Origin: Astropecten irregularis
Lineage: Eukaryota > Echinodermata > Asteroidea > Paxillosida > Astropectinidae
Assembly: GCA_963971285.1 (NCBI GenBank)
Contig: OZ020254.1
Location: 10,354,001-10,418,000, forward strand
Direction: 5' to 3'
DNA length: 64,000 nt
Below the pieces are notes generated by a model. The model made no database searches and was not told the origin of the DNA. It saw only the letters and a list, made by a program, of their open reading frames with translations. This document shows, piece after piece, positions 16,071 through 27,496 of this stretch. A program made the translations under genes and the position numbers. The stretch's first letter is position 1; the number at the start of each line of letters is the position of its first letter.

Positions 16071-19000
16071 CTAAGTCACACTGTAATCCTTGACGGCCCG
16101 GCTTATGTGCTGCAATGTCCACTTGTCCTCAGGTAGTGCATGGTCAGCCAGCGTGAAGGGTCCTTGTTGTGTACGTGACAACTCCTTCAGATGAGCACAG
16201 GTTCCTAGATCTGTAATCAAGGGCAAAAAACACAAAAGTTTTTCTACGGTACCAAAATGTTTCAACGGCTTGCAATAAAGTGGATTTTGTTCACCAGCAG
16301 AATGTTTGATGAGCGCTTAATAGCAGGTTAAGTAATGATAACAGGTTTTTATTAGCGCCATTCCATCTAGATCATGGCGCTTTACCATTATTATCCCTGG
16401 TCATCGGGCCCCACATATATTCCTGAAACAATCTCAACTCCCTTGGGAGTATTCAGCCCCTGCTGCCTGCGAAGCGCACAAGGGCTTATCAAACACACAA
16501 AGCCATCTCAACCCACACAGGTACCCATTTACTCCTTGGTGAAGAGGAGCAATATGTGACAAAGTGTCTTGCCCAAGGATGCAAGAACCACTAGCCCATG
16601 GTTGGATTCGAACCCACAATCTGTAGATTTACCACACGCCAGACCACTATAGGCCACAGCACCCCAACCCCGCTTGTTGATAATGTTTAGAAAGGCTGAC
16701 TTGCTTGACCTACCTTGACCCAGCTCATGAATCAACTGCCTCACGTAGAAACCTCCACCACAATGTATATCTGGCAAAACAAACAAACAGTAGAACATAC
16801 ACATAGGTGAATTGAGTGCAAACCAGGTATAATACATGATTGGTCAAGGTCACAGAACAGCACTCACACTAATCCAACATGTTTATAAAGTAAAACACCT
16901 GTGAAAATTTGAGCTCAATCGGACATCTATGAGTCACGAGAAACTAGCGAAAAACCAACAAAATCTTTCTTATAAAACAAAGGATGGTTTAGATCAAAAT
17001 TGTTTTCAGTGACTGACCCCTCCCCCTTACTGTTATCAAATTTTGTGTTTAAAAGTTTTGTTGCCACTTCTGTTGGCATGTCACTCTTATTGACTAGGCT
17101 TGGCAAATACCTTGCTTGGGATGGCGCTTGTCAATATTGTCCATTTGTTTCCCTCGCTCCCATGGGGCATGAAAGGTGTCCTTAGAAGGATTGGATACGG
17201 TAGGGGTGGGTTGACCTCGCCAGAAACTTTAAGTGCTGAAATAATGAGTCCCCGGAGAAAATACTGGGACATGCCATTGAATTATAAATGCATAAGTATA
17301 AGGCAGACTCAAGAAATTTTACTCCATTGCTGATATGGCCTATGACATTGAGATTGAAAACTATCGTTTGATCAGAATGGGCTGCAACATTCACATGATA
17401 CAAGAAAAGACACTGGCAGTTTGAATCTGCTTGGTGTATTGTATTCTGGTAAATGTGGCACCTCTGAGTATTTAAGTCAAACCTACCTAGGGTGAAATAT
17501 GGTGGTGAAAAATGGACACATTCGAGACTGTGGACTGTGACAGGCCTGGCTGGTTTGGGCTCTGTGATGTCTCCTCGCATGGCCAAGTCGGACATCCGCA
17601 CACCATCCACCTTCAGAGCAGAGTACCTGTATGACAAGCACAAGCATCAGAATCTTGTTGTTTAGTCTTTCCGATTAGGTTGGCTTTCGGACGTATCTTG
17701 AACTTAAGTGATGTCCTGTTCTCTGAGGTTTCTGGGAAATGTAAGTTTTGCTTTGAGGTGCTTGGACATGTGTTTACATTAAATAGGTGGCAGGGGGCAT
17801 AGGTGGCAAGTGCGTTATGCACTCGCCTCTCACCAATGTGGCCCGGGTTCCATCCCGGCTTGGGTCATATGTGAGTAGAGCTGTGCGTTGGTTCTCTCCT
17901 ATGCTACGAGGGTTTTTCTCCAGGCGATCCGGTATTCCTCCCTCCACAAAAATCAAACACTTTCGATCTCAGGCTGTACTCCGTGATCATATATGAGTTG
18001 ATGTGGCTGGCAGCCAAGGGCACTCATGAATTCCTGCTACTCGATCACGTTGAAGTCGCATCCTTCGCAATTCAGCACCCCAGATGCCAGTAAGGATGAT
18101 TAGCCTCCCAAATTATTAAAGAATTATTATTATTAAAACTTATGATTCTTAAGCCTTTTGAGCTACCCAATGTTTGGCATGGGGAAGGGATGGGATAACA
18201 GATCTCACAAATTACTTGGAATTAGAAGGCCTGACATGTTTCCATCCTAGCAGGATCTAATTTCTCAAAGGCTAAAATGCCGGTTCCTTTTATTCTTTAG
18301 AGCCCCTCCTCCAATCTGTAAGATCCTGTAAGATCTATTTAATATATTTCAGGTCATTTTTGGCAGATGAGCAGTTTGCAGCAGTATATTACTTATGTTG
18401 ATCTCACAAATTGTTAGCAAAGTTCCAAAACAGCAGTAGATCTTGTTAGGATTTTACAGATTGGAGGAGGGGCTCTAAAGGATCAAAGGAATTGATTTTT
18501 AAGCATTACTTACAAGGGTGGTACTTGCATTGTGTCGCCAATAAATCGTTGAAGCGACAACACTATCATGTCCTGGGTCACGTGGTCTGTGGAAAGTATA
18601 AAGTAGCCTTATTTAGCAATGGTGGGTGATGGGGCGCTCATGCTTGTCATTGCCTTGGTGCCCCTGGTCACTGCATTGGAGCTCCTGGTCACTGTCTAGG
18701 TGCTCCTAGTCATTGCTTTGGTGCCCCTGGTCATTGCTTTGGAGTTCTGCCCTCAGTGTCCCTGGTCATTGCCATGGAGCCCTGGTCACTGCCTAGCCTC
18801 CTCCTGGTCACTGCCCTGGTAGGCTGGTACCCCTGGTTTTTGCCATGGTGTACCTGGTCACTCTCTTGGTGCTCTCCTAATCACTGCCTTGGAGCCCCGA
18901 TCAAATGTTCAAATAGACATTTCAGTTTGTCAAATTATGCATATTAATAAGTAGCCTTTTGCCAAGAGAAAACCTACCTCACCCTTTTAGGAACGAAGTT

Positions 19001-21019
19001 CCTCCCACAGTCATGCGACTGGTCCTAATATCCTCACCTCAAAGGGTAATGACCACTGTTGAAAATCGCCTGCAGTCTAAGAAACTGCTGCATAATACAA
19101 ACCCACATCTCAAATATACGGAGCTCTAGAGGTGCCAACTGACATCCAAATTTATCTCAGAGATAAATCATCTCAGGAAGGAGACATGTCATGGGCAAGA
19201 TGAAGACATCCTGAGATAACCTAACATGAGATGACGACATCCTAAATTCAAGATGGCAACATCCTGAGATACATGTAACTAATATCACAAGATGACAACA
19301 TCCTTAATTCAAGGTGTCGTCATCTTGCCCGTAATATGTCATCATCCCAAGATAATTTATCTCAGGATCTCAACAATTCGGATGGCACCTCTAGAGCTCT
19401 GTCCAAATACAGTGACAGAACCAACAGAATGAAGTGACGAAGTCTTGTTATTTAACTGACTTGAAGGGGATTGATGAGTGGCCTTGCCGAGTGCATCCTG
19501 TGTGTCTGTAGATGTGCCAAGACATCCCACGGCCTGATATCGCTGAATGAAACAAATGAAAAGCAACTTTCTGTCACCAATTTTGAAGAGAAATCAAACC
19601 GAGGCATGGATTCAAAATAGTTTGGTACCCGTTTTCTTTTTAGAATTGGTGTCATCTTTCCCGTGTTACAAGGAAGGTGACAAGATGGATGCACCATGAA
19701 TAAGGCCCATTAAGTGTATCCAAATTACTGTTAGGCCAAATACCTTGTTTCCTTTCAGCAATGTGGTGAGTTTTTTAGTTCCACGGCCGATTCCGATGAC
19801 CAAGACCCCCGATGCATTCATGTCCAGTGTCCCGCCATGTCCGATCCGGAACTTCTTGGGCCTTTTGATGACATCTCCATTTACATTCACTTGACGACTG
19901 CAGAGCTCTAACTTCTGACAATTTCGTTCTGTAGAATTGGAAACAAGGTATATCCCTATATTCAAAATTTAGAAAAACTTGATAATGTGACTTATGAAGA
20001 GGTCCATGTAAAAATAAAATGGCTTCTTTTTTTTTTAGAAAAGGAACTAAATGGTTTAAGCTTTGTGATGAGGCCAGTATATGCTTTGGCCAATTTTAGG
20101 AGAATGTTTCAGCTGAAGGTTGTGTCTCTTGTAGCTTTGGAAGTGTGGGCATGATACCACGTACCAGTAGAAACCTTGGCGTAAGGAAGTATCAGGGCTG
20201 CAATGAGAGTTGTGTGAAAAAAAAGTGCAAATTAGGCTTGCCCTTCACCAACATACATAAGCACTGCATAGTGCTTCTTTAGCGTGCACATAAAAAAGTC
20301 ATGTGCGGCCTCAGGTGGGATTCAAACCCAAAACCTCCTGCTTTCTAGTGCAGGTATACCATATCACTTGGCCACCAAGCTAGCTGGGGTCAGCAGGGTA
20401 CAGTAATTTGAATCCAATATATGTATTGGATTTGACTTACCCTGCTGATCGACCACAGCTATCTAATTGATGGCCTATAGCAGTATGGCATCTGGGGTCG
20501 ATTACACAAAGCCCTACAATCTATCGTAACTCGAGTTACGAAGGATAACCCATCATATCCTACGAAGGGCTGCAATGCACATGCATCACAAGTCCTACAA
20601 TTGATAGTTAGTTACTCTTTTGTAAGTTTGGTGAAAGTTTGGTGAAATCGACACCTGCACTAGTAAGTAGGAGGTCGTTGGTTCGAATCCCACTTGAGCC
20701 AGCGCATGAAATTTGCACTCAACAAGCAGCAAGTATGCAAATGTCATCTAGGTCGGTGAAGGGCAAGCCTAATTTGCATAATTACATCTCCCCCAACGAA
20801 AAAAATAATTAATAACAAAGATAAAAACATCTTAGCATAGCCAACGACCTTGAACTTCGGAACCTTTGAGGCAGGACTATAAAACTCACCCTTCACTAAA
20901 TTGTTTTTGAGCTTGTTGACCATGCTCGCTGAGGTGATCCCCGTAGGTTTAATGACAGCAAACAGACCGCTGAGATCGGATACCAACAGCTTAGTAGACG
21001 TCCTTGCAATTCCAGACAT
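16071..21019 (-). CDS. TRUB1: TRUB1, tRNA/mRNA pseudouridine synthase (7 exons, 268 aa)
   Basis: Exons in transcription order are 21019-20890, 19928-19744, 19542-19461, 18586-18514, 17626-17487, 16770-16714 and 16210-16071 (stop TAG). All junctions are GT-AG and in phase (807 nt). The protein has the TruB layout: [13 protein letters not shown] at the N-terminus, then [17 protein letters not shown] with the catalytic Asp at residue 79, the [19 protein letters not shown] strand, [38 protein letters not shown], and [17 protein letters not shown] near the C-terminus. TruB enzymes isomerise uridine 55 in the tRNA T-loop; TRUB1 also modifies some mRNAs. The 268 residues are shorter than human TRUB1 (~349), lacking both the N-terminal leader and the C-terminal tail. 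The start is the ATG at 21019; an upstream in-frame TTG is not favoured. Exon 4 (73 nt) is easily missed and is supported by exact frame restoration and the MQVPPLYSAL block across its junction. Confidence 0.96.
16320..16675 (-). mobile_element. tRNA-related dispersed repeat in TRUB1 intron 6
   Basis: Reading right to left: a GGGTTCGAATCC-like B-box region (complement of GGATTCGAACCC at 16603-16614), then the complements of CCTTGCCCAAGGATGC-like and GTACCCATTTACTCC, ending near ATGGCGCTAATAAAA. The order matches a widespread marine-invertebrate SINE-like repeat (from memory). It is non-coding. Confidence 0.6.
17785..18140 (+). mobile_element. SINE-like element in TRUB1 intron 4
   Basis: It begins with a tRNA-like segment (GGCAAGTGCGTTATGCACTCG and a B-box-like CGGGTTCCATCCCGG), then a non-tRNA body, and ends in an ATT-rich simple tail (AATTATTATTATT), as expected for LINE-mobilised SINEs. 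Confidence 0.6.
18645..18898. repeat. 21-bp minisatellite in TRUB1 intron 3
   Basis: Degenerate tandem copies of GGTCATTGCCTTGGTGCCCCT, the same unit as the DPCD intron-4 array about 5.3 kb away, but more diverged (GGAGCTCC and TAGGTGCTCC variants). Confidence 0.85.
19121..19400. mobile_element. MITE in TRUB1 intron 3, GAGCTCTAGAGGTGCCA ends
   Basis: Ends GAGCTCTAGAGGTGCCA and TGGCACCTCTAGAGCTC are perfect inverted repeats of 17 bp. The interior has short degenerate repeats built on GATGACGACATCCTGAGA and internal inverted TTTATCTCAG. No ORF. Confidence 0.8.
20235..20410 (-). mobile_element. tRNA-derived SINE, family B (minus copy)
   Basis: It contains the complement of GGTTTGAATCCCACCTGAG and of GGGCAAGCCTAATTT, the 3' end of the family. 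It faces the plus copy at 20655-20781, with a MITE (20494-20655) between them. Confidence 0.75.
20494..20655. mobile_element. MITE, GGGGTCGATTTCAC family, in TRUB1 intron 1
   Basis: Starts GGGGTCGATTACACAAAGCC and ends with the inverted TTTGGTGAAATCGACACC. The interior contains CGTAACTCGAGTTACGAAGG and GGGCTGCAATGCA. Three better copies are at 48114, 48357 and 48746. Confidence 0.8.
20655..20781 (+). mobile_element. tRNA-derived SINE, family B (plus copy)
   Basis: B-box-like GGTTCGAATCCCAC followed by TTGAGCCAGCG and ending in GGGCAAGCCTAATTTGC. The tRNA 5' part is missing and the adjoining MITE begins where it should be, so the SINE was probably interrupted by that insertion. Confidence 0.7.
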
Positions 21020-21340
21020 CAATTAATCTTCTGAGAATGCAATATTAAACAAACGTGACCTGGAAAAGACGATTGAAAACGATTACCGGTTAGTCAGATT
21101 GTTTTCCACTTTCCTACATGGCTAGACTTTGATCCAGTTGTTTGCTGGAGCCGGCTATATTTATTACCGGTACTACTCATAAGTGATTTGCATTTGGGCA
21201 TAAACTGGATTAAAATGTATCAAGTAAAATCAAGGTGATCCCATAGCTTAGGCCATCCTTAGCAGTTTATTAGTGTTTCTTCTGTGAAATGTCACATCTT
21301 TATAACTGTTTTATCCCATAAATTGTTCTCAAAAGTCAAA

Positions 21341-21451
21341 GGTTTTTAGGGGCCTAAATTATGACAGTGTGATACGCTACGGGCATGAGGTGATTGAAGT
21401 TAGCGACTTCTTTTGTATACATTATGTACATAATTTAGCCCCCTAAAACCC
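21341..21451. mobile_element. Short MITE with 23-bp inverted ends
   Basis: 111 bp; the left end TTTTTAGGGGCCTAAATTATG and the right end are inverted repeats with few mismatches. No coding capacity and no clear target-site duplication. Confidence 0.7.
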
Positions 21452-22079
21452 AGGATTACCGAAAAAGATTACTATTCACAAAATTAGTAGTACTAACCTA
21501 GGGCCGAATAGTAATAAAGTTAGTAATTTTGTGAATAATATTAATAATTCTTTTCAAAATTATTGTGCTTGGAGTAATGGCCTGACATTTCGATCCTACC
21601 AGGATTTTTCTCAACTTCGGTTATTTTAGCCTTTGAGAAAGATTCCTGCTAGTGTTACTTATAGTGCTAGGAAAATAGCCTTTTACTTTGAATTTTTGAT
21701 ATTAAATTATAAACCTTGTCAAGCTCTTAATGGCAAGTATCAAAAGCGTCAGGCCATCCTACTCCTTAGATTCCTAGCTCCAGTCCAAGCATTTATTTTT
21801 TATTAGCTAGAAAGTAGAAGTAGCCTACTTCAAGTAGAAAGTTAGCAAAGTCAAAGGCTAGTAGCAGGATCTTGAATATTTCAGGACATTATTTTGGTTG
21901 ATGAGCAGATTGCAACAATTATTTCTTGTACTTGAGGACTATAAATTATAATTTCATTGTGATTGTAGAATAAAAAGATACACACAATTCTAAGTTACCT
22001 TTTTCGGCGATTTAGCTAGATCACCATGTGATGGTGTTTTTGCAATAAATAAACAGCGCCACCACACGGTACACCAACA

Positions 22080-22800
22080 ACAGCTACACAAAACCAGCCA
22101 TTTCCCCGTATTCCCAGCGACTTCTGACTCATTTTTATTCCTCGTTTATTTGCACTGTGTTCGTCCGATAACCCTCGTCTGCTGGCGACCGGGATATAAA
22201 AGGATTTCCCTTCGACATCTTGCGTTATCCCTTACGTCTAAGTTACGAATAGTGGTATAGAAGTCAGCAACACAAAACCAGCCATTTCCCCGTATTCCCA
22301 GCGATTTATCCTGGTTACGTTTGTTTGCGCTGTGTTTTTGTCCGATCCGTCACAAACCGTAAAACCGAAAGTATTGTATTTGTTACATTGAAATATTGTC
22401 GAAATTTCTTCAATCGAGAGTTGTAAGAACTCGTGAACATTTTGTTGAAAGTGAAAATATCACTTTGGAGCAGTAGAAGTTATTTTACGAACATGTTTGC
22501 ACCACCACCACGTACAACAACAACAGCTACACAAAATCAGCCATTTCCTCGTATTCTCAGCGACTTAATACCCTTTTTCTTCCTGGTTTGTTTACGCTGT
22601 GTTTGTTAAAAACCGCTCGTCTGCTGGTGATCGATAATACAAGGCTTTTTCTCCCAGTGGTTGTGCTATCCATAATTGCACACGATACGCGGTACCGAGT
22701 CAAGCTATTTTCGCAGTTCAAAAACCCGCTCTGCATAAAAGGCCCTTAAGTCACGCTATGCTGTATAAAGGGCGGTGGTTTTCGATATCAGTTTTAGTTA
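22080..22800. repeat. Repeat cluster I: three copies of a ~190-260-bp unit
   Basis: Each unit begins ACACAAAACCAGCCATTTCC and continues CGTATTCCCAGCGACTT, then a T-rich stretch, GCGCTGTGTTTGT-like or GCACTGTGTTCGT-like, CCTCGTCTGCTGGCGACC and TATAAAAGG-like sequence. Copies start near 22086, 22270 and 22529. Cluster II (24056-24480) repeats the last two types. Confidence 0.85.
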
Positions 22801-22813
22801 GTAAATGACATTT

Positions 22814-23163
22814 GGCCTAAAAAAAAAAATTGTTGTGTTTGCCCTCACGTGGAAAAATTAAAATTTTGGGTCGGTCGGTCGATTTTTTTTTTTTTTTGTG
22901 ATTTTTTTTTGGTCGACTTTCAAACGTTTAAGAATAAATACAGGATGTATTGGTCACCAGGGCTTATAAATCAACTAAACGGTCTTGGGTCGTTTTGAGG
23001 AGACACGCTTTTTTACTGCTAAATCTTACATTTTTCTGTCAAAAATGGTGAGTTTTTATACTTAAGGACTCGGAGAAAAAAAAGAAAGAAAAAAAATCCC
23101 GACCCAAAGTTTTGGCATTTTACGGTCAGTCGCGGAGGGCAACACAACAATTTTTTGTAGGCC
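22814..23163. mobile_element. Foldback MITE with AATTGTTGTGTTTGCCCTC end
   Basis: 350 bp. The left end (GGCCTA, A run, ATTGTTGTGTTTGCCCTC) is inverted at the right end (GGGCAACACAACAATTTTTT). Further inward, AAAATTTTGGGTCGG pairs with CCGACCCAAAGTTTT. Poly-A/T rich interior, no ORF. Confidence 0.8.
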
Positions 23164-24055
23164 TTATTGATATCTGAAGTTTCATATAATCAGTTGAAAA
23201 AAAATAGTTCCACCCTCCATGGTGAAAATCACCACATTTGTGAGCCTGTTCATCTTCTTTTGTGTCACCTTTTTAGTGCCGTAAATTAAATCCTATCATA
23301 CACTTCCCCACTTGTTGTTATATTCGTCAGAACACCCCAATATCATGATACTGAAAGGTTTTGATACCTCCAGATGAACCTTTTCCTGAGTTTATCAGGG
23401 ATTTGACCCTTTTTGATATAAATAGGCTTTGCAAGGGTATAAATGAACTTGGATGGGGACCGTGGGATATGTGATGTCAAAGAAGATTCAAACATTTTTA
23501 AATGGGTACCCCCCCCCCTTCACACCCATTTATTTCATCGACGGATTGCTTTACATTTTTAATTCAAAGTAAAGTAACATTAAACATCAATTATATCAAT
23601 TACAGTCTTGAGAACTTATTTATTGAAATGCCATCGCTTAAATTTCCCCTATATAGGCCTAAAAATTGTGTGAATCATAAAAGAGGAGTCTAAAAATGGT
23701 CGGGGTTAATGTGCATCCACAAGGATCATGACATCATGGCTTCTATCTACAGTAAACAAACTCACCTAAATAATGTAGACCAGTTGTGGACTTGTGATAT
23801 GAACTGATGTCCACTTCAAAAATTATATTTTTGCAAGGTTAACTTGAAATACGTGGAAAGAGAGGGTTTGATAGTTAGGAAATTATGGGGGTCTGAAAAC
23901 CCCTAATTTGTCAATCATACGGTATTTTTTAGTGTGGCTGTAAAGTTGGTAATTCCTGCAGAATGAAGCATTCAGAATACACAAAATTGTACACGTACCT
24001 AACTATCTCTTTCCTTCCTACTACTGCCATTTTGCTCCACTGCAACATAGTTACG

Positions 24056-24480
24056 TCTACACAAAATCAGCCATTTCCCCGTATTTCCAGCGGCTTTACG
24101 CTCGTTTTTATTCCTCGTTCATTTGCACTGTGTTCGTCCGATAAACCTCGTCTGCTGGCGACCGGTAGATACAAGGATTTCCCTTCAACAGCTTGAGTTG
24201 TCCGTTTAATACGTTAAATTCGAATGCTGGGTACAGAAATCAGTTTACACAAAATCAGTCATTTCCTCGTATTCCCAGCGACTTAATACCCTTTTTCTTC
24301 CTGGTTTGTTTACGCTGTGTTTGTTATGAACCGCTCGTCTGCTGGTGATCGATAATACAAGGCTTTTTCTCCCAGTGGTTGTGCTATGCATTATTGCACA
24401 CGATACGCGGTACCGAGTCAAGCTATTTTCGCAGTTCAAAAACCCGCTCTGCATAAAAGGCCCTTAGTGGCATTGCATAC
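24056..24480. repeat. Repeat cluster II: two further copies of the cluster I unit
   Basis: Copies start near 24059 and 24247. The second closely matches 22529-22745, including GCTATTTTCGCAGTTCAAAA and CTGCATAAAAGGCCCTTA. The match then breaks at a MITE (24467-24843) and resumes with GGCGCTATGC and TATAAAGGGCGGTG. Confidence 0.85.
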
Positions 24481-24843
24481 GTTTGGTAATGACTCTGAAA
24501 ACTTATGGCAATAAAAACTTACTTGGTGAGAAGTACAGCTGCTCTGGATAGCATAATGCATATTGAGAAACGTTCAATTCGAAGTACCGCGGTTATGGAA
24601 AAATATGTCACTTTTTATCTCCAAAAATTATGAATCTGAGAAGCGTTATGGCCGTAACGCTTCTCAGCTATTGACTAACTGTTCTCTGGCGTGAAATAAC
24701 CGCTCTAGTTTGTCGCCAAAATCTCAAAAACGCTAACACCTTTTGAATTGAAACTTTCACAGGTTAGTTTTATGGTATATATATACAATTATATTGGTTT
24801 GAAACAAACAGTAGGCTCAAATTACCAAACGTATGCAATCCCT
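24467..24843. mobile_element. MITE inserted in repeat cluster II, ATTGCATACGTTTGGTAAT ends
   Basis: The ends share an inverted ATTGCATACGTTTGGTAAT. The uninterrupted sister copy (22740-22755, CCCTTAAGTCACGC) shows the empty site. The junctions fit a 3-bp TTA duplication (24464-24466, 24844-24846), as in PIF/Harbinger elements. An internal 13-bp perfect hairpin (24636-24648 with 24655-24667, CTGAGAAGCGTTA) is present. Confidence 0.85.
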
Positions 24844-25195
24844 TTAAGTGGCGCTATGCTATTTCGTGTATAGTGGTATGTATAAAGGGCGGTGTTTTTC
24901 GATGACGAAAGATGAAACTTTTCTGGAATGTGTTAGTAATTCAAAGTTTGTGCGGGGGGGGGGGGGGGGGGCCTTGGAATGTGACGTCAAAGATGAATGT
25001 AAGATACAAACATTTTAAAGGGGATTGGGCTCCCCCCATCCCACCCTTTTAACCGATTTCACTCTTTCGATCCGGACGCATTGCTTTTACATATCAAATT
25101 CAAAGCACCCCCTTTTTTAATTCAAAGTTCGTTTTAATCACAGTATTGAACTTATAAAACTGCCATCCATCATTTAAATGTATCTCTCTCTCTTA

Positions 25196-25668
25196 TTAAA
25201 GGTACTGACAAAGAGATGCAAATTCATGGGAAAAAATATCAAGGAAGATACAGCAGTGGCGCACCCGGGGGGGGGGGGCTCGGAGGGGCTTGAGCCCCCC
25301 AAGAGGGTCCCTGAAAAAAAAATGAAAAAAAAAATGTCTTGTGGGAGAAAAATTTTCTTTGAGCCCCCCCCCAAGACAAAATCCTGGGTGCGCCGGTGAG
25401 ATACAGTAACAGTCGTCCGTGAAAATTTCAGTCCCATACTTTTTGAGAAAACAGTGAAAAACGGCCACAGTATTTCTTAAGTCTTTTCTCTTTTATCTTT
25501 AAAATATACCAAAATAATTTTGGTTACTGGTTTTACTCATTTCTGGATGAATACAGCATTTCAGGCAGAAAAAGTTTTACCATCACCATCTTTATACCCT
25601 GTAAGTTAAAGGTAAATATGTGAAGATTTCTGTTACGGTATGCTACCAAAGTATGATAGTACCTTTAA
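25196..25668. mobile_element. CATACTTTGG-family MITE interrupted by a hAT element
   Basis: Host element of a nested insertion. The right end reads CCAAAGTATGATAGTACCTT, the left end is TTAAAGGTACTGACAAAG with a small deletion, and the body includes GTAACAGTCGTCCGTGAAAA. Related copies are at 26233, 43084 and 53148. Confidence 0.85.
25254..25398. mobile_element. hAT-type MITE, CAGTGGCGCACCC ends, 8-bp target duplication
   Basis: 145 bp. Ends CAGTGGCGCACCC and GGGTGCGCCGGTG are inverted repeats flanked by identical AGATACAG (25246-25253 and 25399-25406). It sits inside another MITE. The second copy is at 36972-37193. Confidence 0.92.
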
Positions 25669-26232
25669 AATTTGAAGATTCTCACGAAAAAAAAGGAAAG
25701 AAAAAGATAGTAAGGGGCAAACACAGCGGTAAAATATCAACTTAAAGGGAGAGGAATTGAAAAGTTATAACAAATTGTCTAAAATTATGCTTCAGCACCC
25801 ATTTTCAATATTAAAGCACACCATGTCATGAGAATCATCCCAACTCATCTTAGACTCAAACCATACTTTCCATGGTTACCATTGTCTCAAACCTTGTTAT
25901 CAAAGAGTCTCGTCTATTCAGAAATTGTCTAAATTTGTCTAAAACGGCTGCACAAAGAGTACACCAAGAATGAAAAAAAAACCTAAAATATTTTGATTTG
26001 TCTTAAATCATACATTTGTATTTATTATTCATCTCAATACCTTGTCATCAATTATCAATATACATCATAAAATGTTTTTATTTTATCCAAGTTAATATGT
26101 GAAATAATAACTCACAACCCAATAATATACATTATATATAGATAAATAATCTTTTTCTTTTCCAACACATTGAATGCTACATTCCAAATACCGAATGACT
26201 GGATCTGTTGGATATTGATGCAGTTAGCAAGA

Positions 26233-26580
26233 TTAAAGGTAGTATCATACTTTGGTTTTTGTCAAAGAAATACAGATGCATGTACAGAAATATTAAGACA
26301 GATACAGTAACAGTCATTGGTTAAATTCCCAGTTCCATACGGTGCTCACTTTTTGAAAAAACAGTAAAAAACGGCCACAGTATTCCTTAAGTCTTTTCTC
26401 TTTTATTTTTGATCTTTTAAAAGATCAAAAAGATTTTCGGTCTTAAGTTCTGGATAAATACACCATTTCCGGCTGAGTTTTTTTAACAGTATTTTTCTAC
26501 CATCACCATCTTCATACCCTGTATGAAATCTGTGAACATTTCTGTTTTGGTTTCTTACCAAAGTATGATAGTACCTTTAA
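26233..26580. mobile_element. MITE, CATACTTTGG family
   Basis: Full-length copy: TTAAAGGTAGTATCATACTT at the left, inverted ACCAAAGTATGATAGTACCT at the right. The interior matches the copies at 43084 and 53148, including AGATACAGTAACAGTCAT and TCAAAAAGAT. A degraded relative follows at about 26580-26972. Confidence 0.85.
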
Positions 26581-27235
26581 GGGTACAGTACAGGATTGTT
26601 AACACACTCAAACAGAAATAATCATAGATTTTTCGTATAACTTTCAGGGTATGAAGATGATGCTAGTAGAAACATACCGTTAAAATGTTTCCACAGGAAA
26701 TGGTGTATTTATCCAGAAATTAGTAAAGCAAAGACTGAAAACATCAGAAATAAGTAAAACAACGACCGGAAACAGTTTTGATCTTGGGGTAAGATCAAAA
26801 CCATTCTTTATGTTTAAGAAAAATTACTTCTCGTTTTTGCTATTTTCTTGTGACTCGGATGTCTGATTGAACTCAAATTTTCAAAGGTTTATCATTTCAT
26901 GCATGTACTGGATCAGACAAAGTACGAGTACTGTTCTGTGACCTTTAACAATCATGTATAATACCTTTAAGGGGTTATTTTCATCTACAGTTCACTAAAA
27001 TGTGGTTGAAAACCCAGACCTTTCCTATAGCTCTTTTTCTGCCTATTTTTCTTCAATACTATCAACTCATTCAACATCACTACTGCTTCAATGCTTTGAT
27101 TCTATCTTGAATATTCACAAGAATAACCGTTTATTTTTTCTTGCATCAGCACGGACAAAAGAGGTATGGGTTGATTTAGTACTGCACTAAGCATGGAAAG
27201 GCAGTAGTTTTGGGCAGAATTTAAGTCACTGCAAA

Positions 27236-27414
27236 GTGAACAAAGAAAACATGACTGGAGTAGGGTTTGAACCAGTGACCACCAGACTACAAACTGAGCT
27301 ATCCAGCCCTATGTTGGTAGTGTCCCTAATAGTCGATTATATTTGTTCGTTTGACAGTCAGAAGCCATTAAACCACTCACATACCTCTATATCCCAAGGA
27401 TCATTTTAAGATAC
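27236..27414 (-). mobile_element. tRNA-derived SINE, family A (minus copy)
   Basis: Complement of the family A structure: GGGTTTGAACCAGTGACC, then GAGCTATCCAGCCC, then GTGTCCCTAATAGTC and CAGTCAGAAGCCAT. It extends to the head sequence CCCAAGGATCATTTTAAGAT shared with the copy at 38719. Confidence 0.75.
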
Positions 27415-27496
27415 ACACAGCAATGCTGCAGCCTGAAAAATGGTACATGGCCATGGGGGATCACTCAAAGAGGACACCGCTAAATTAATCAATATG

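Noticed and set aside
22080-25180. LTR retrotransposon flanked by two repeat clusters
   Set aside because: Clusters contain unequal numbers of units, no polymerase or gag coding lies between, and no primer-binding site was seen.
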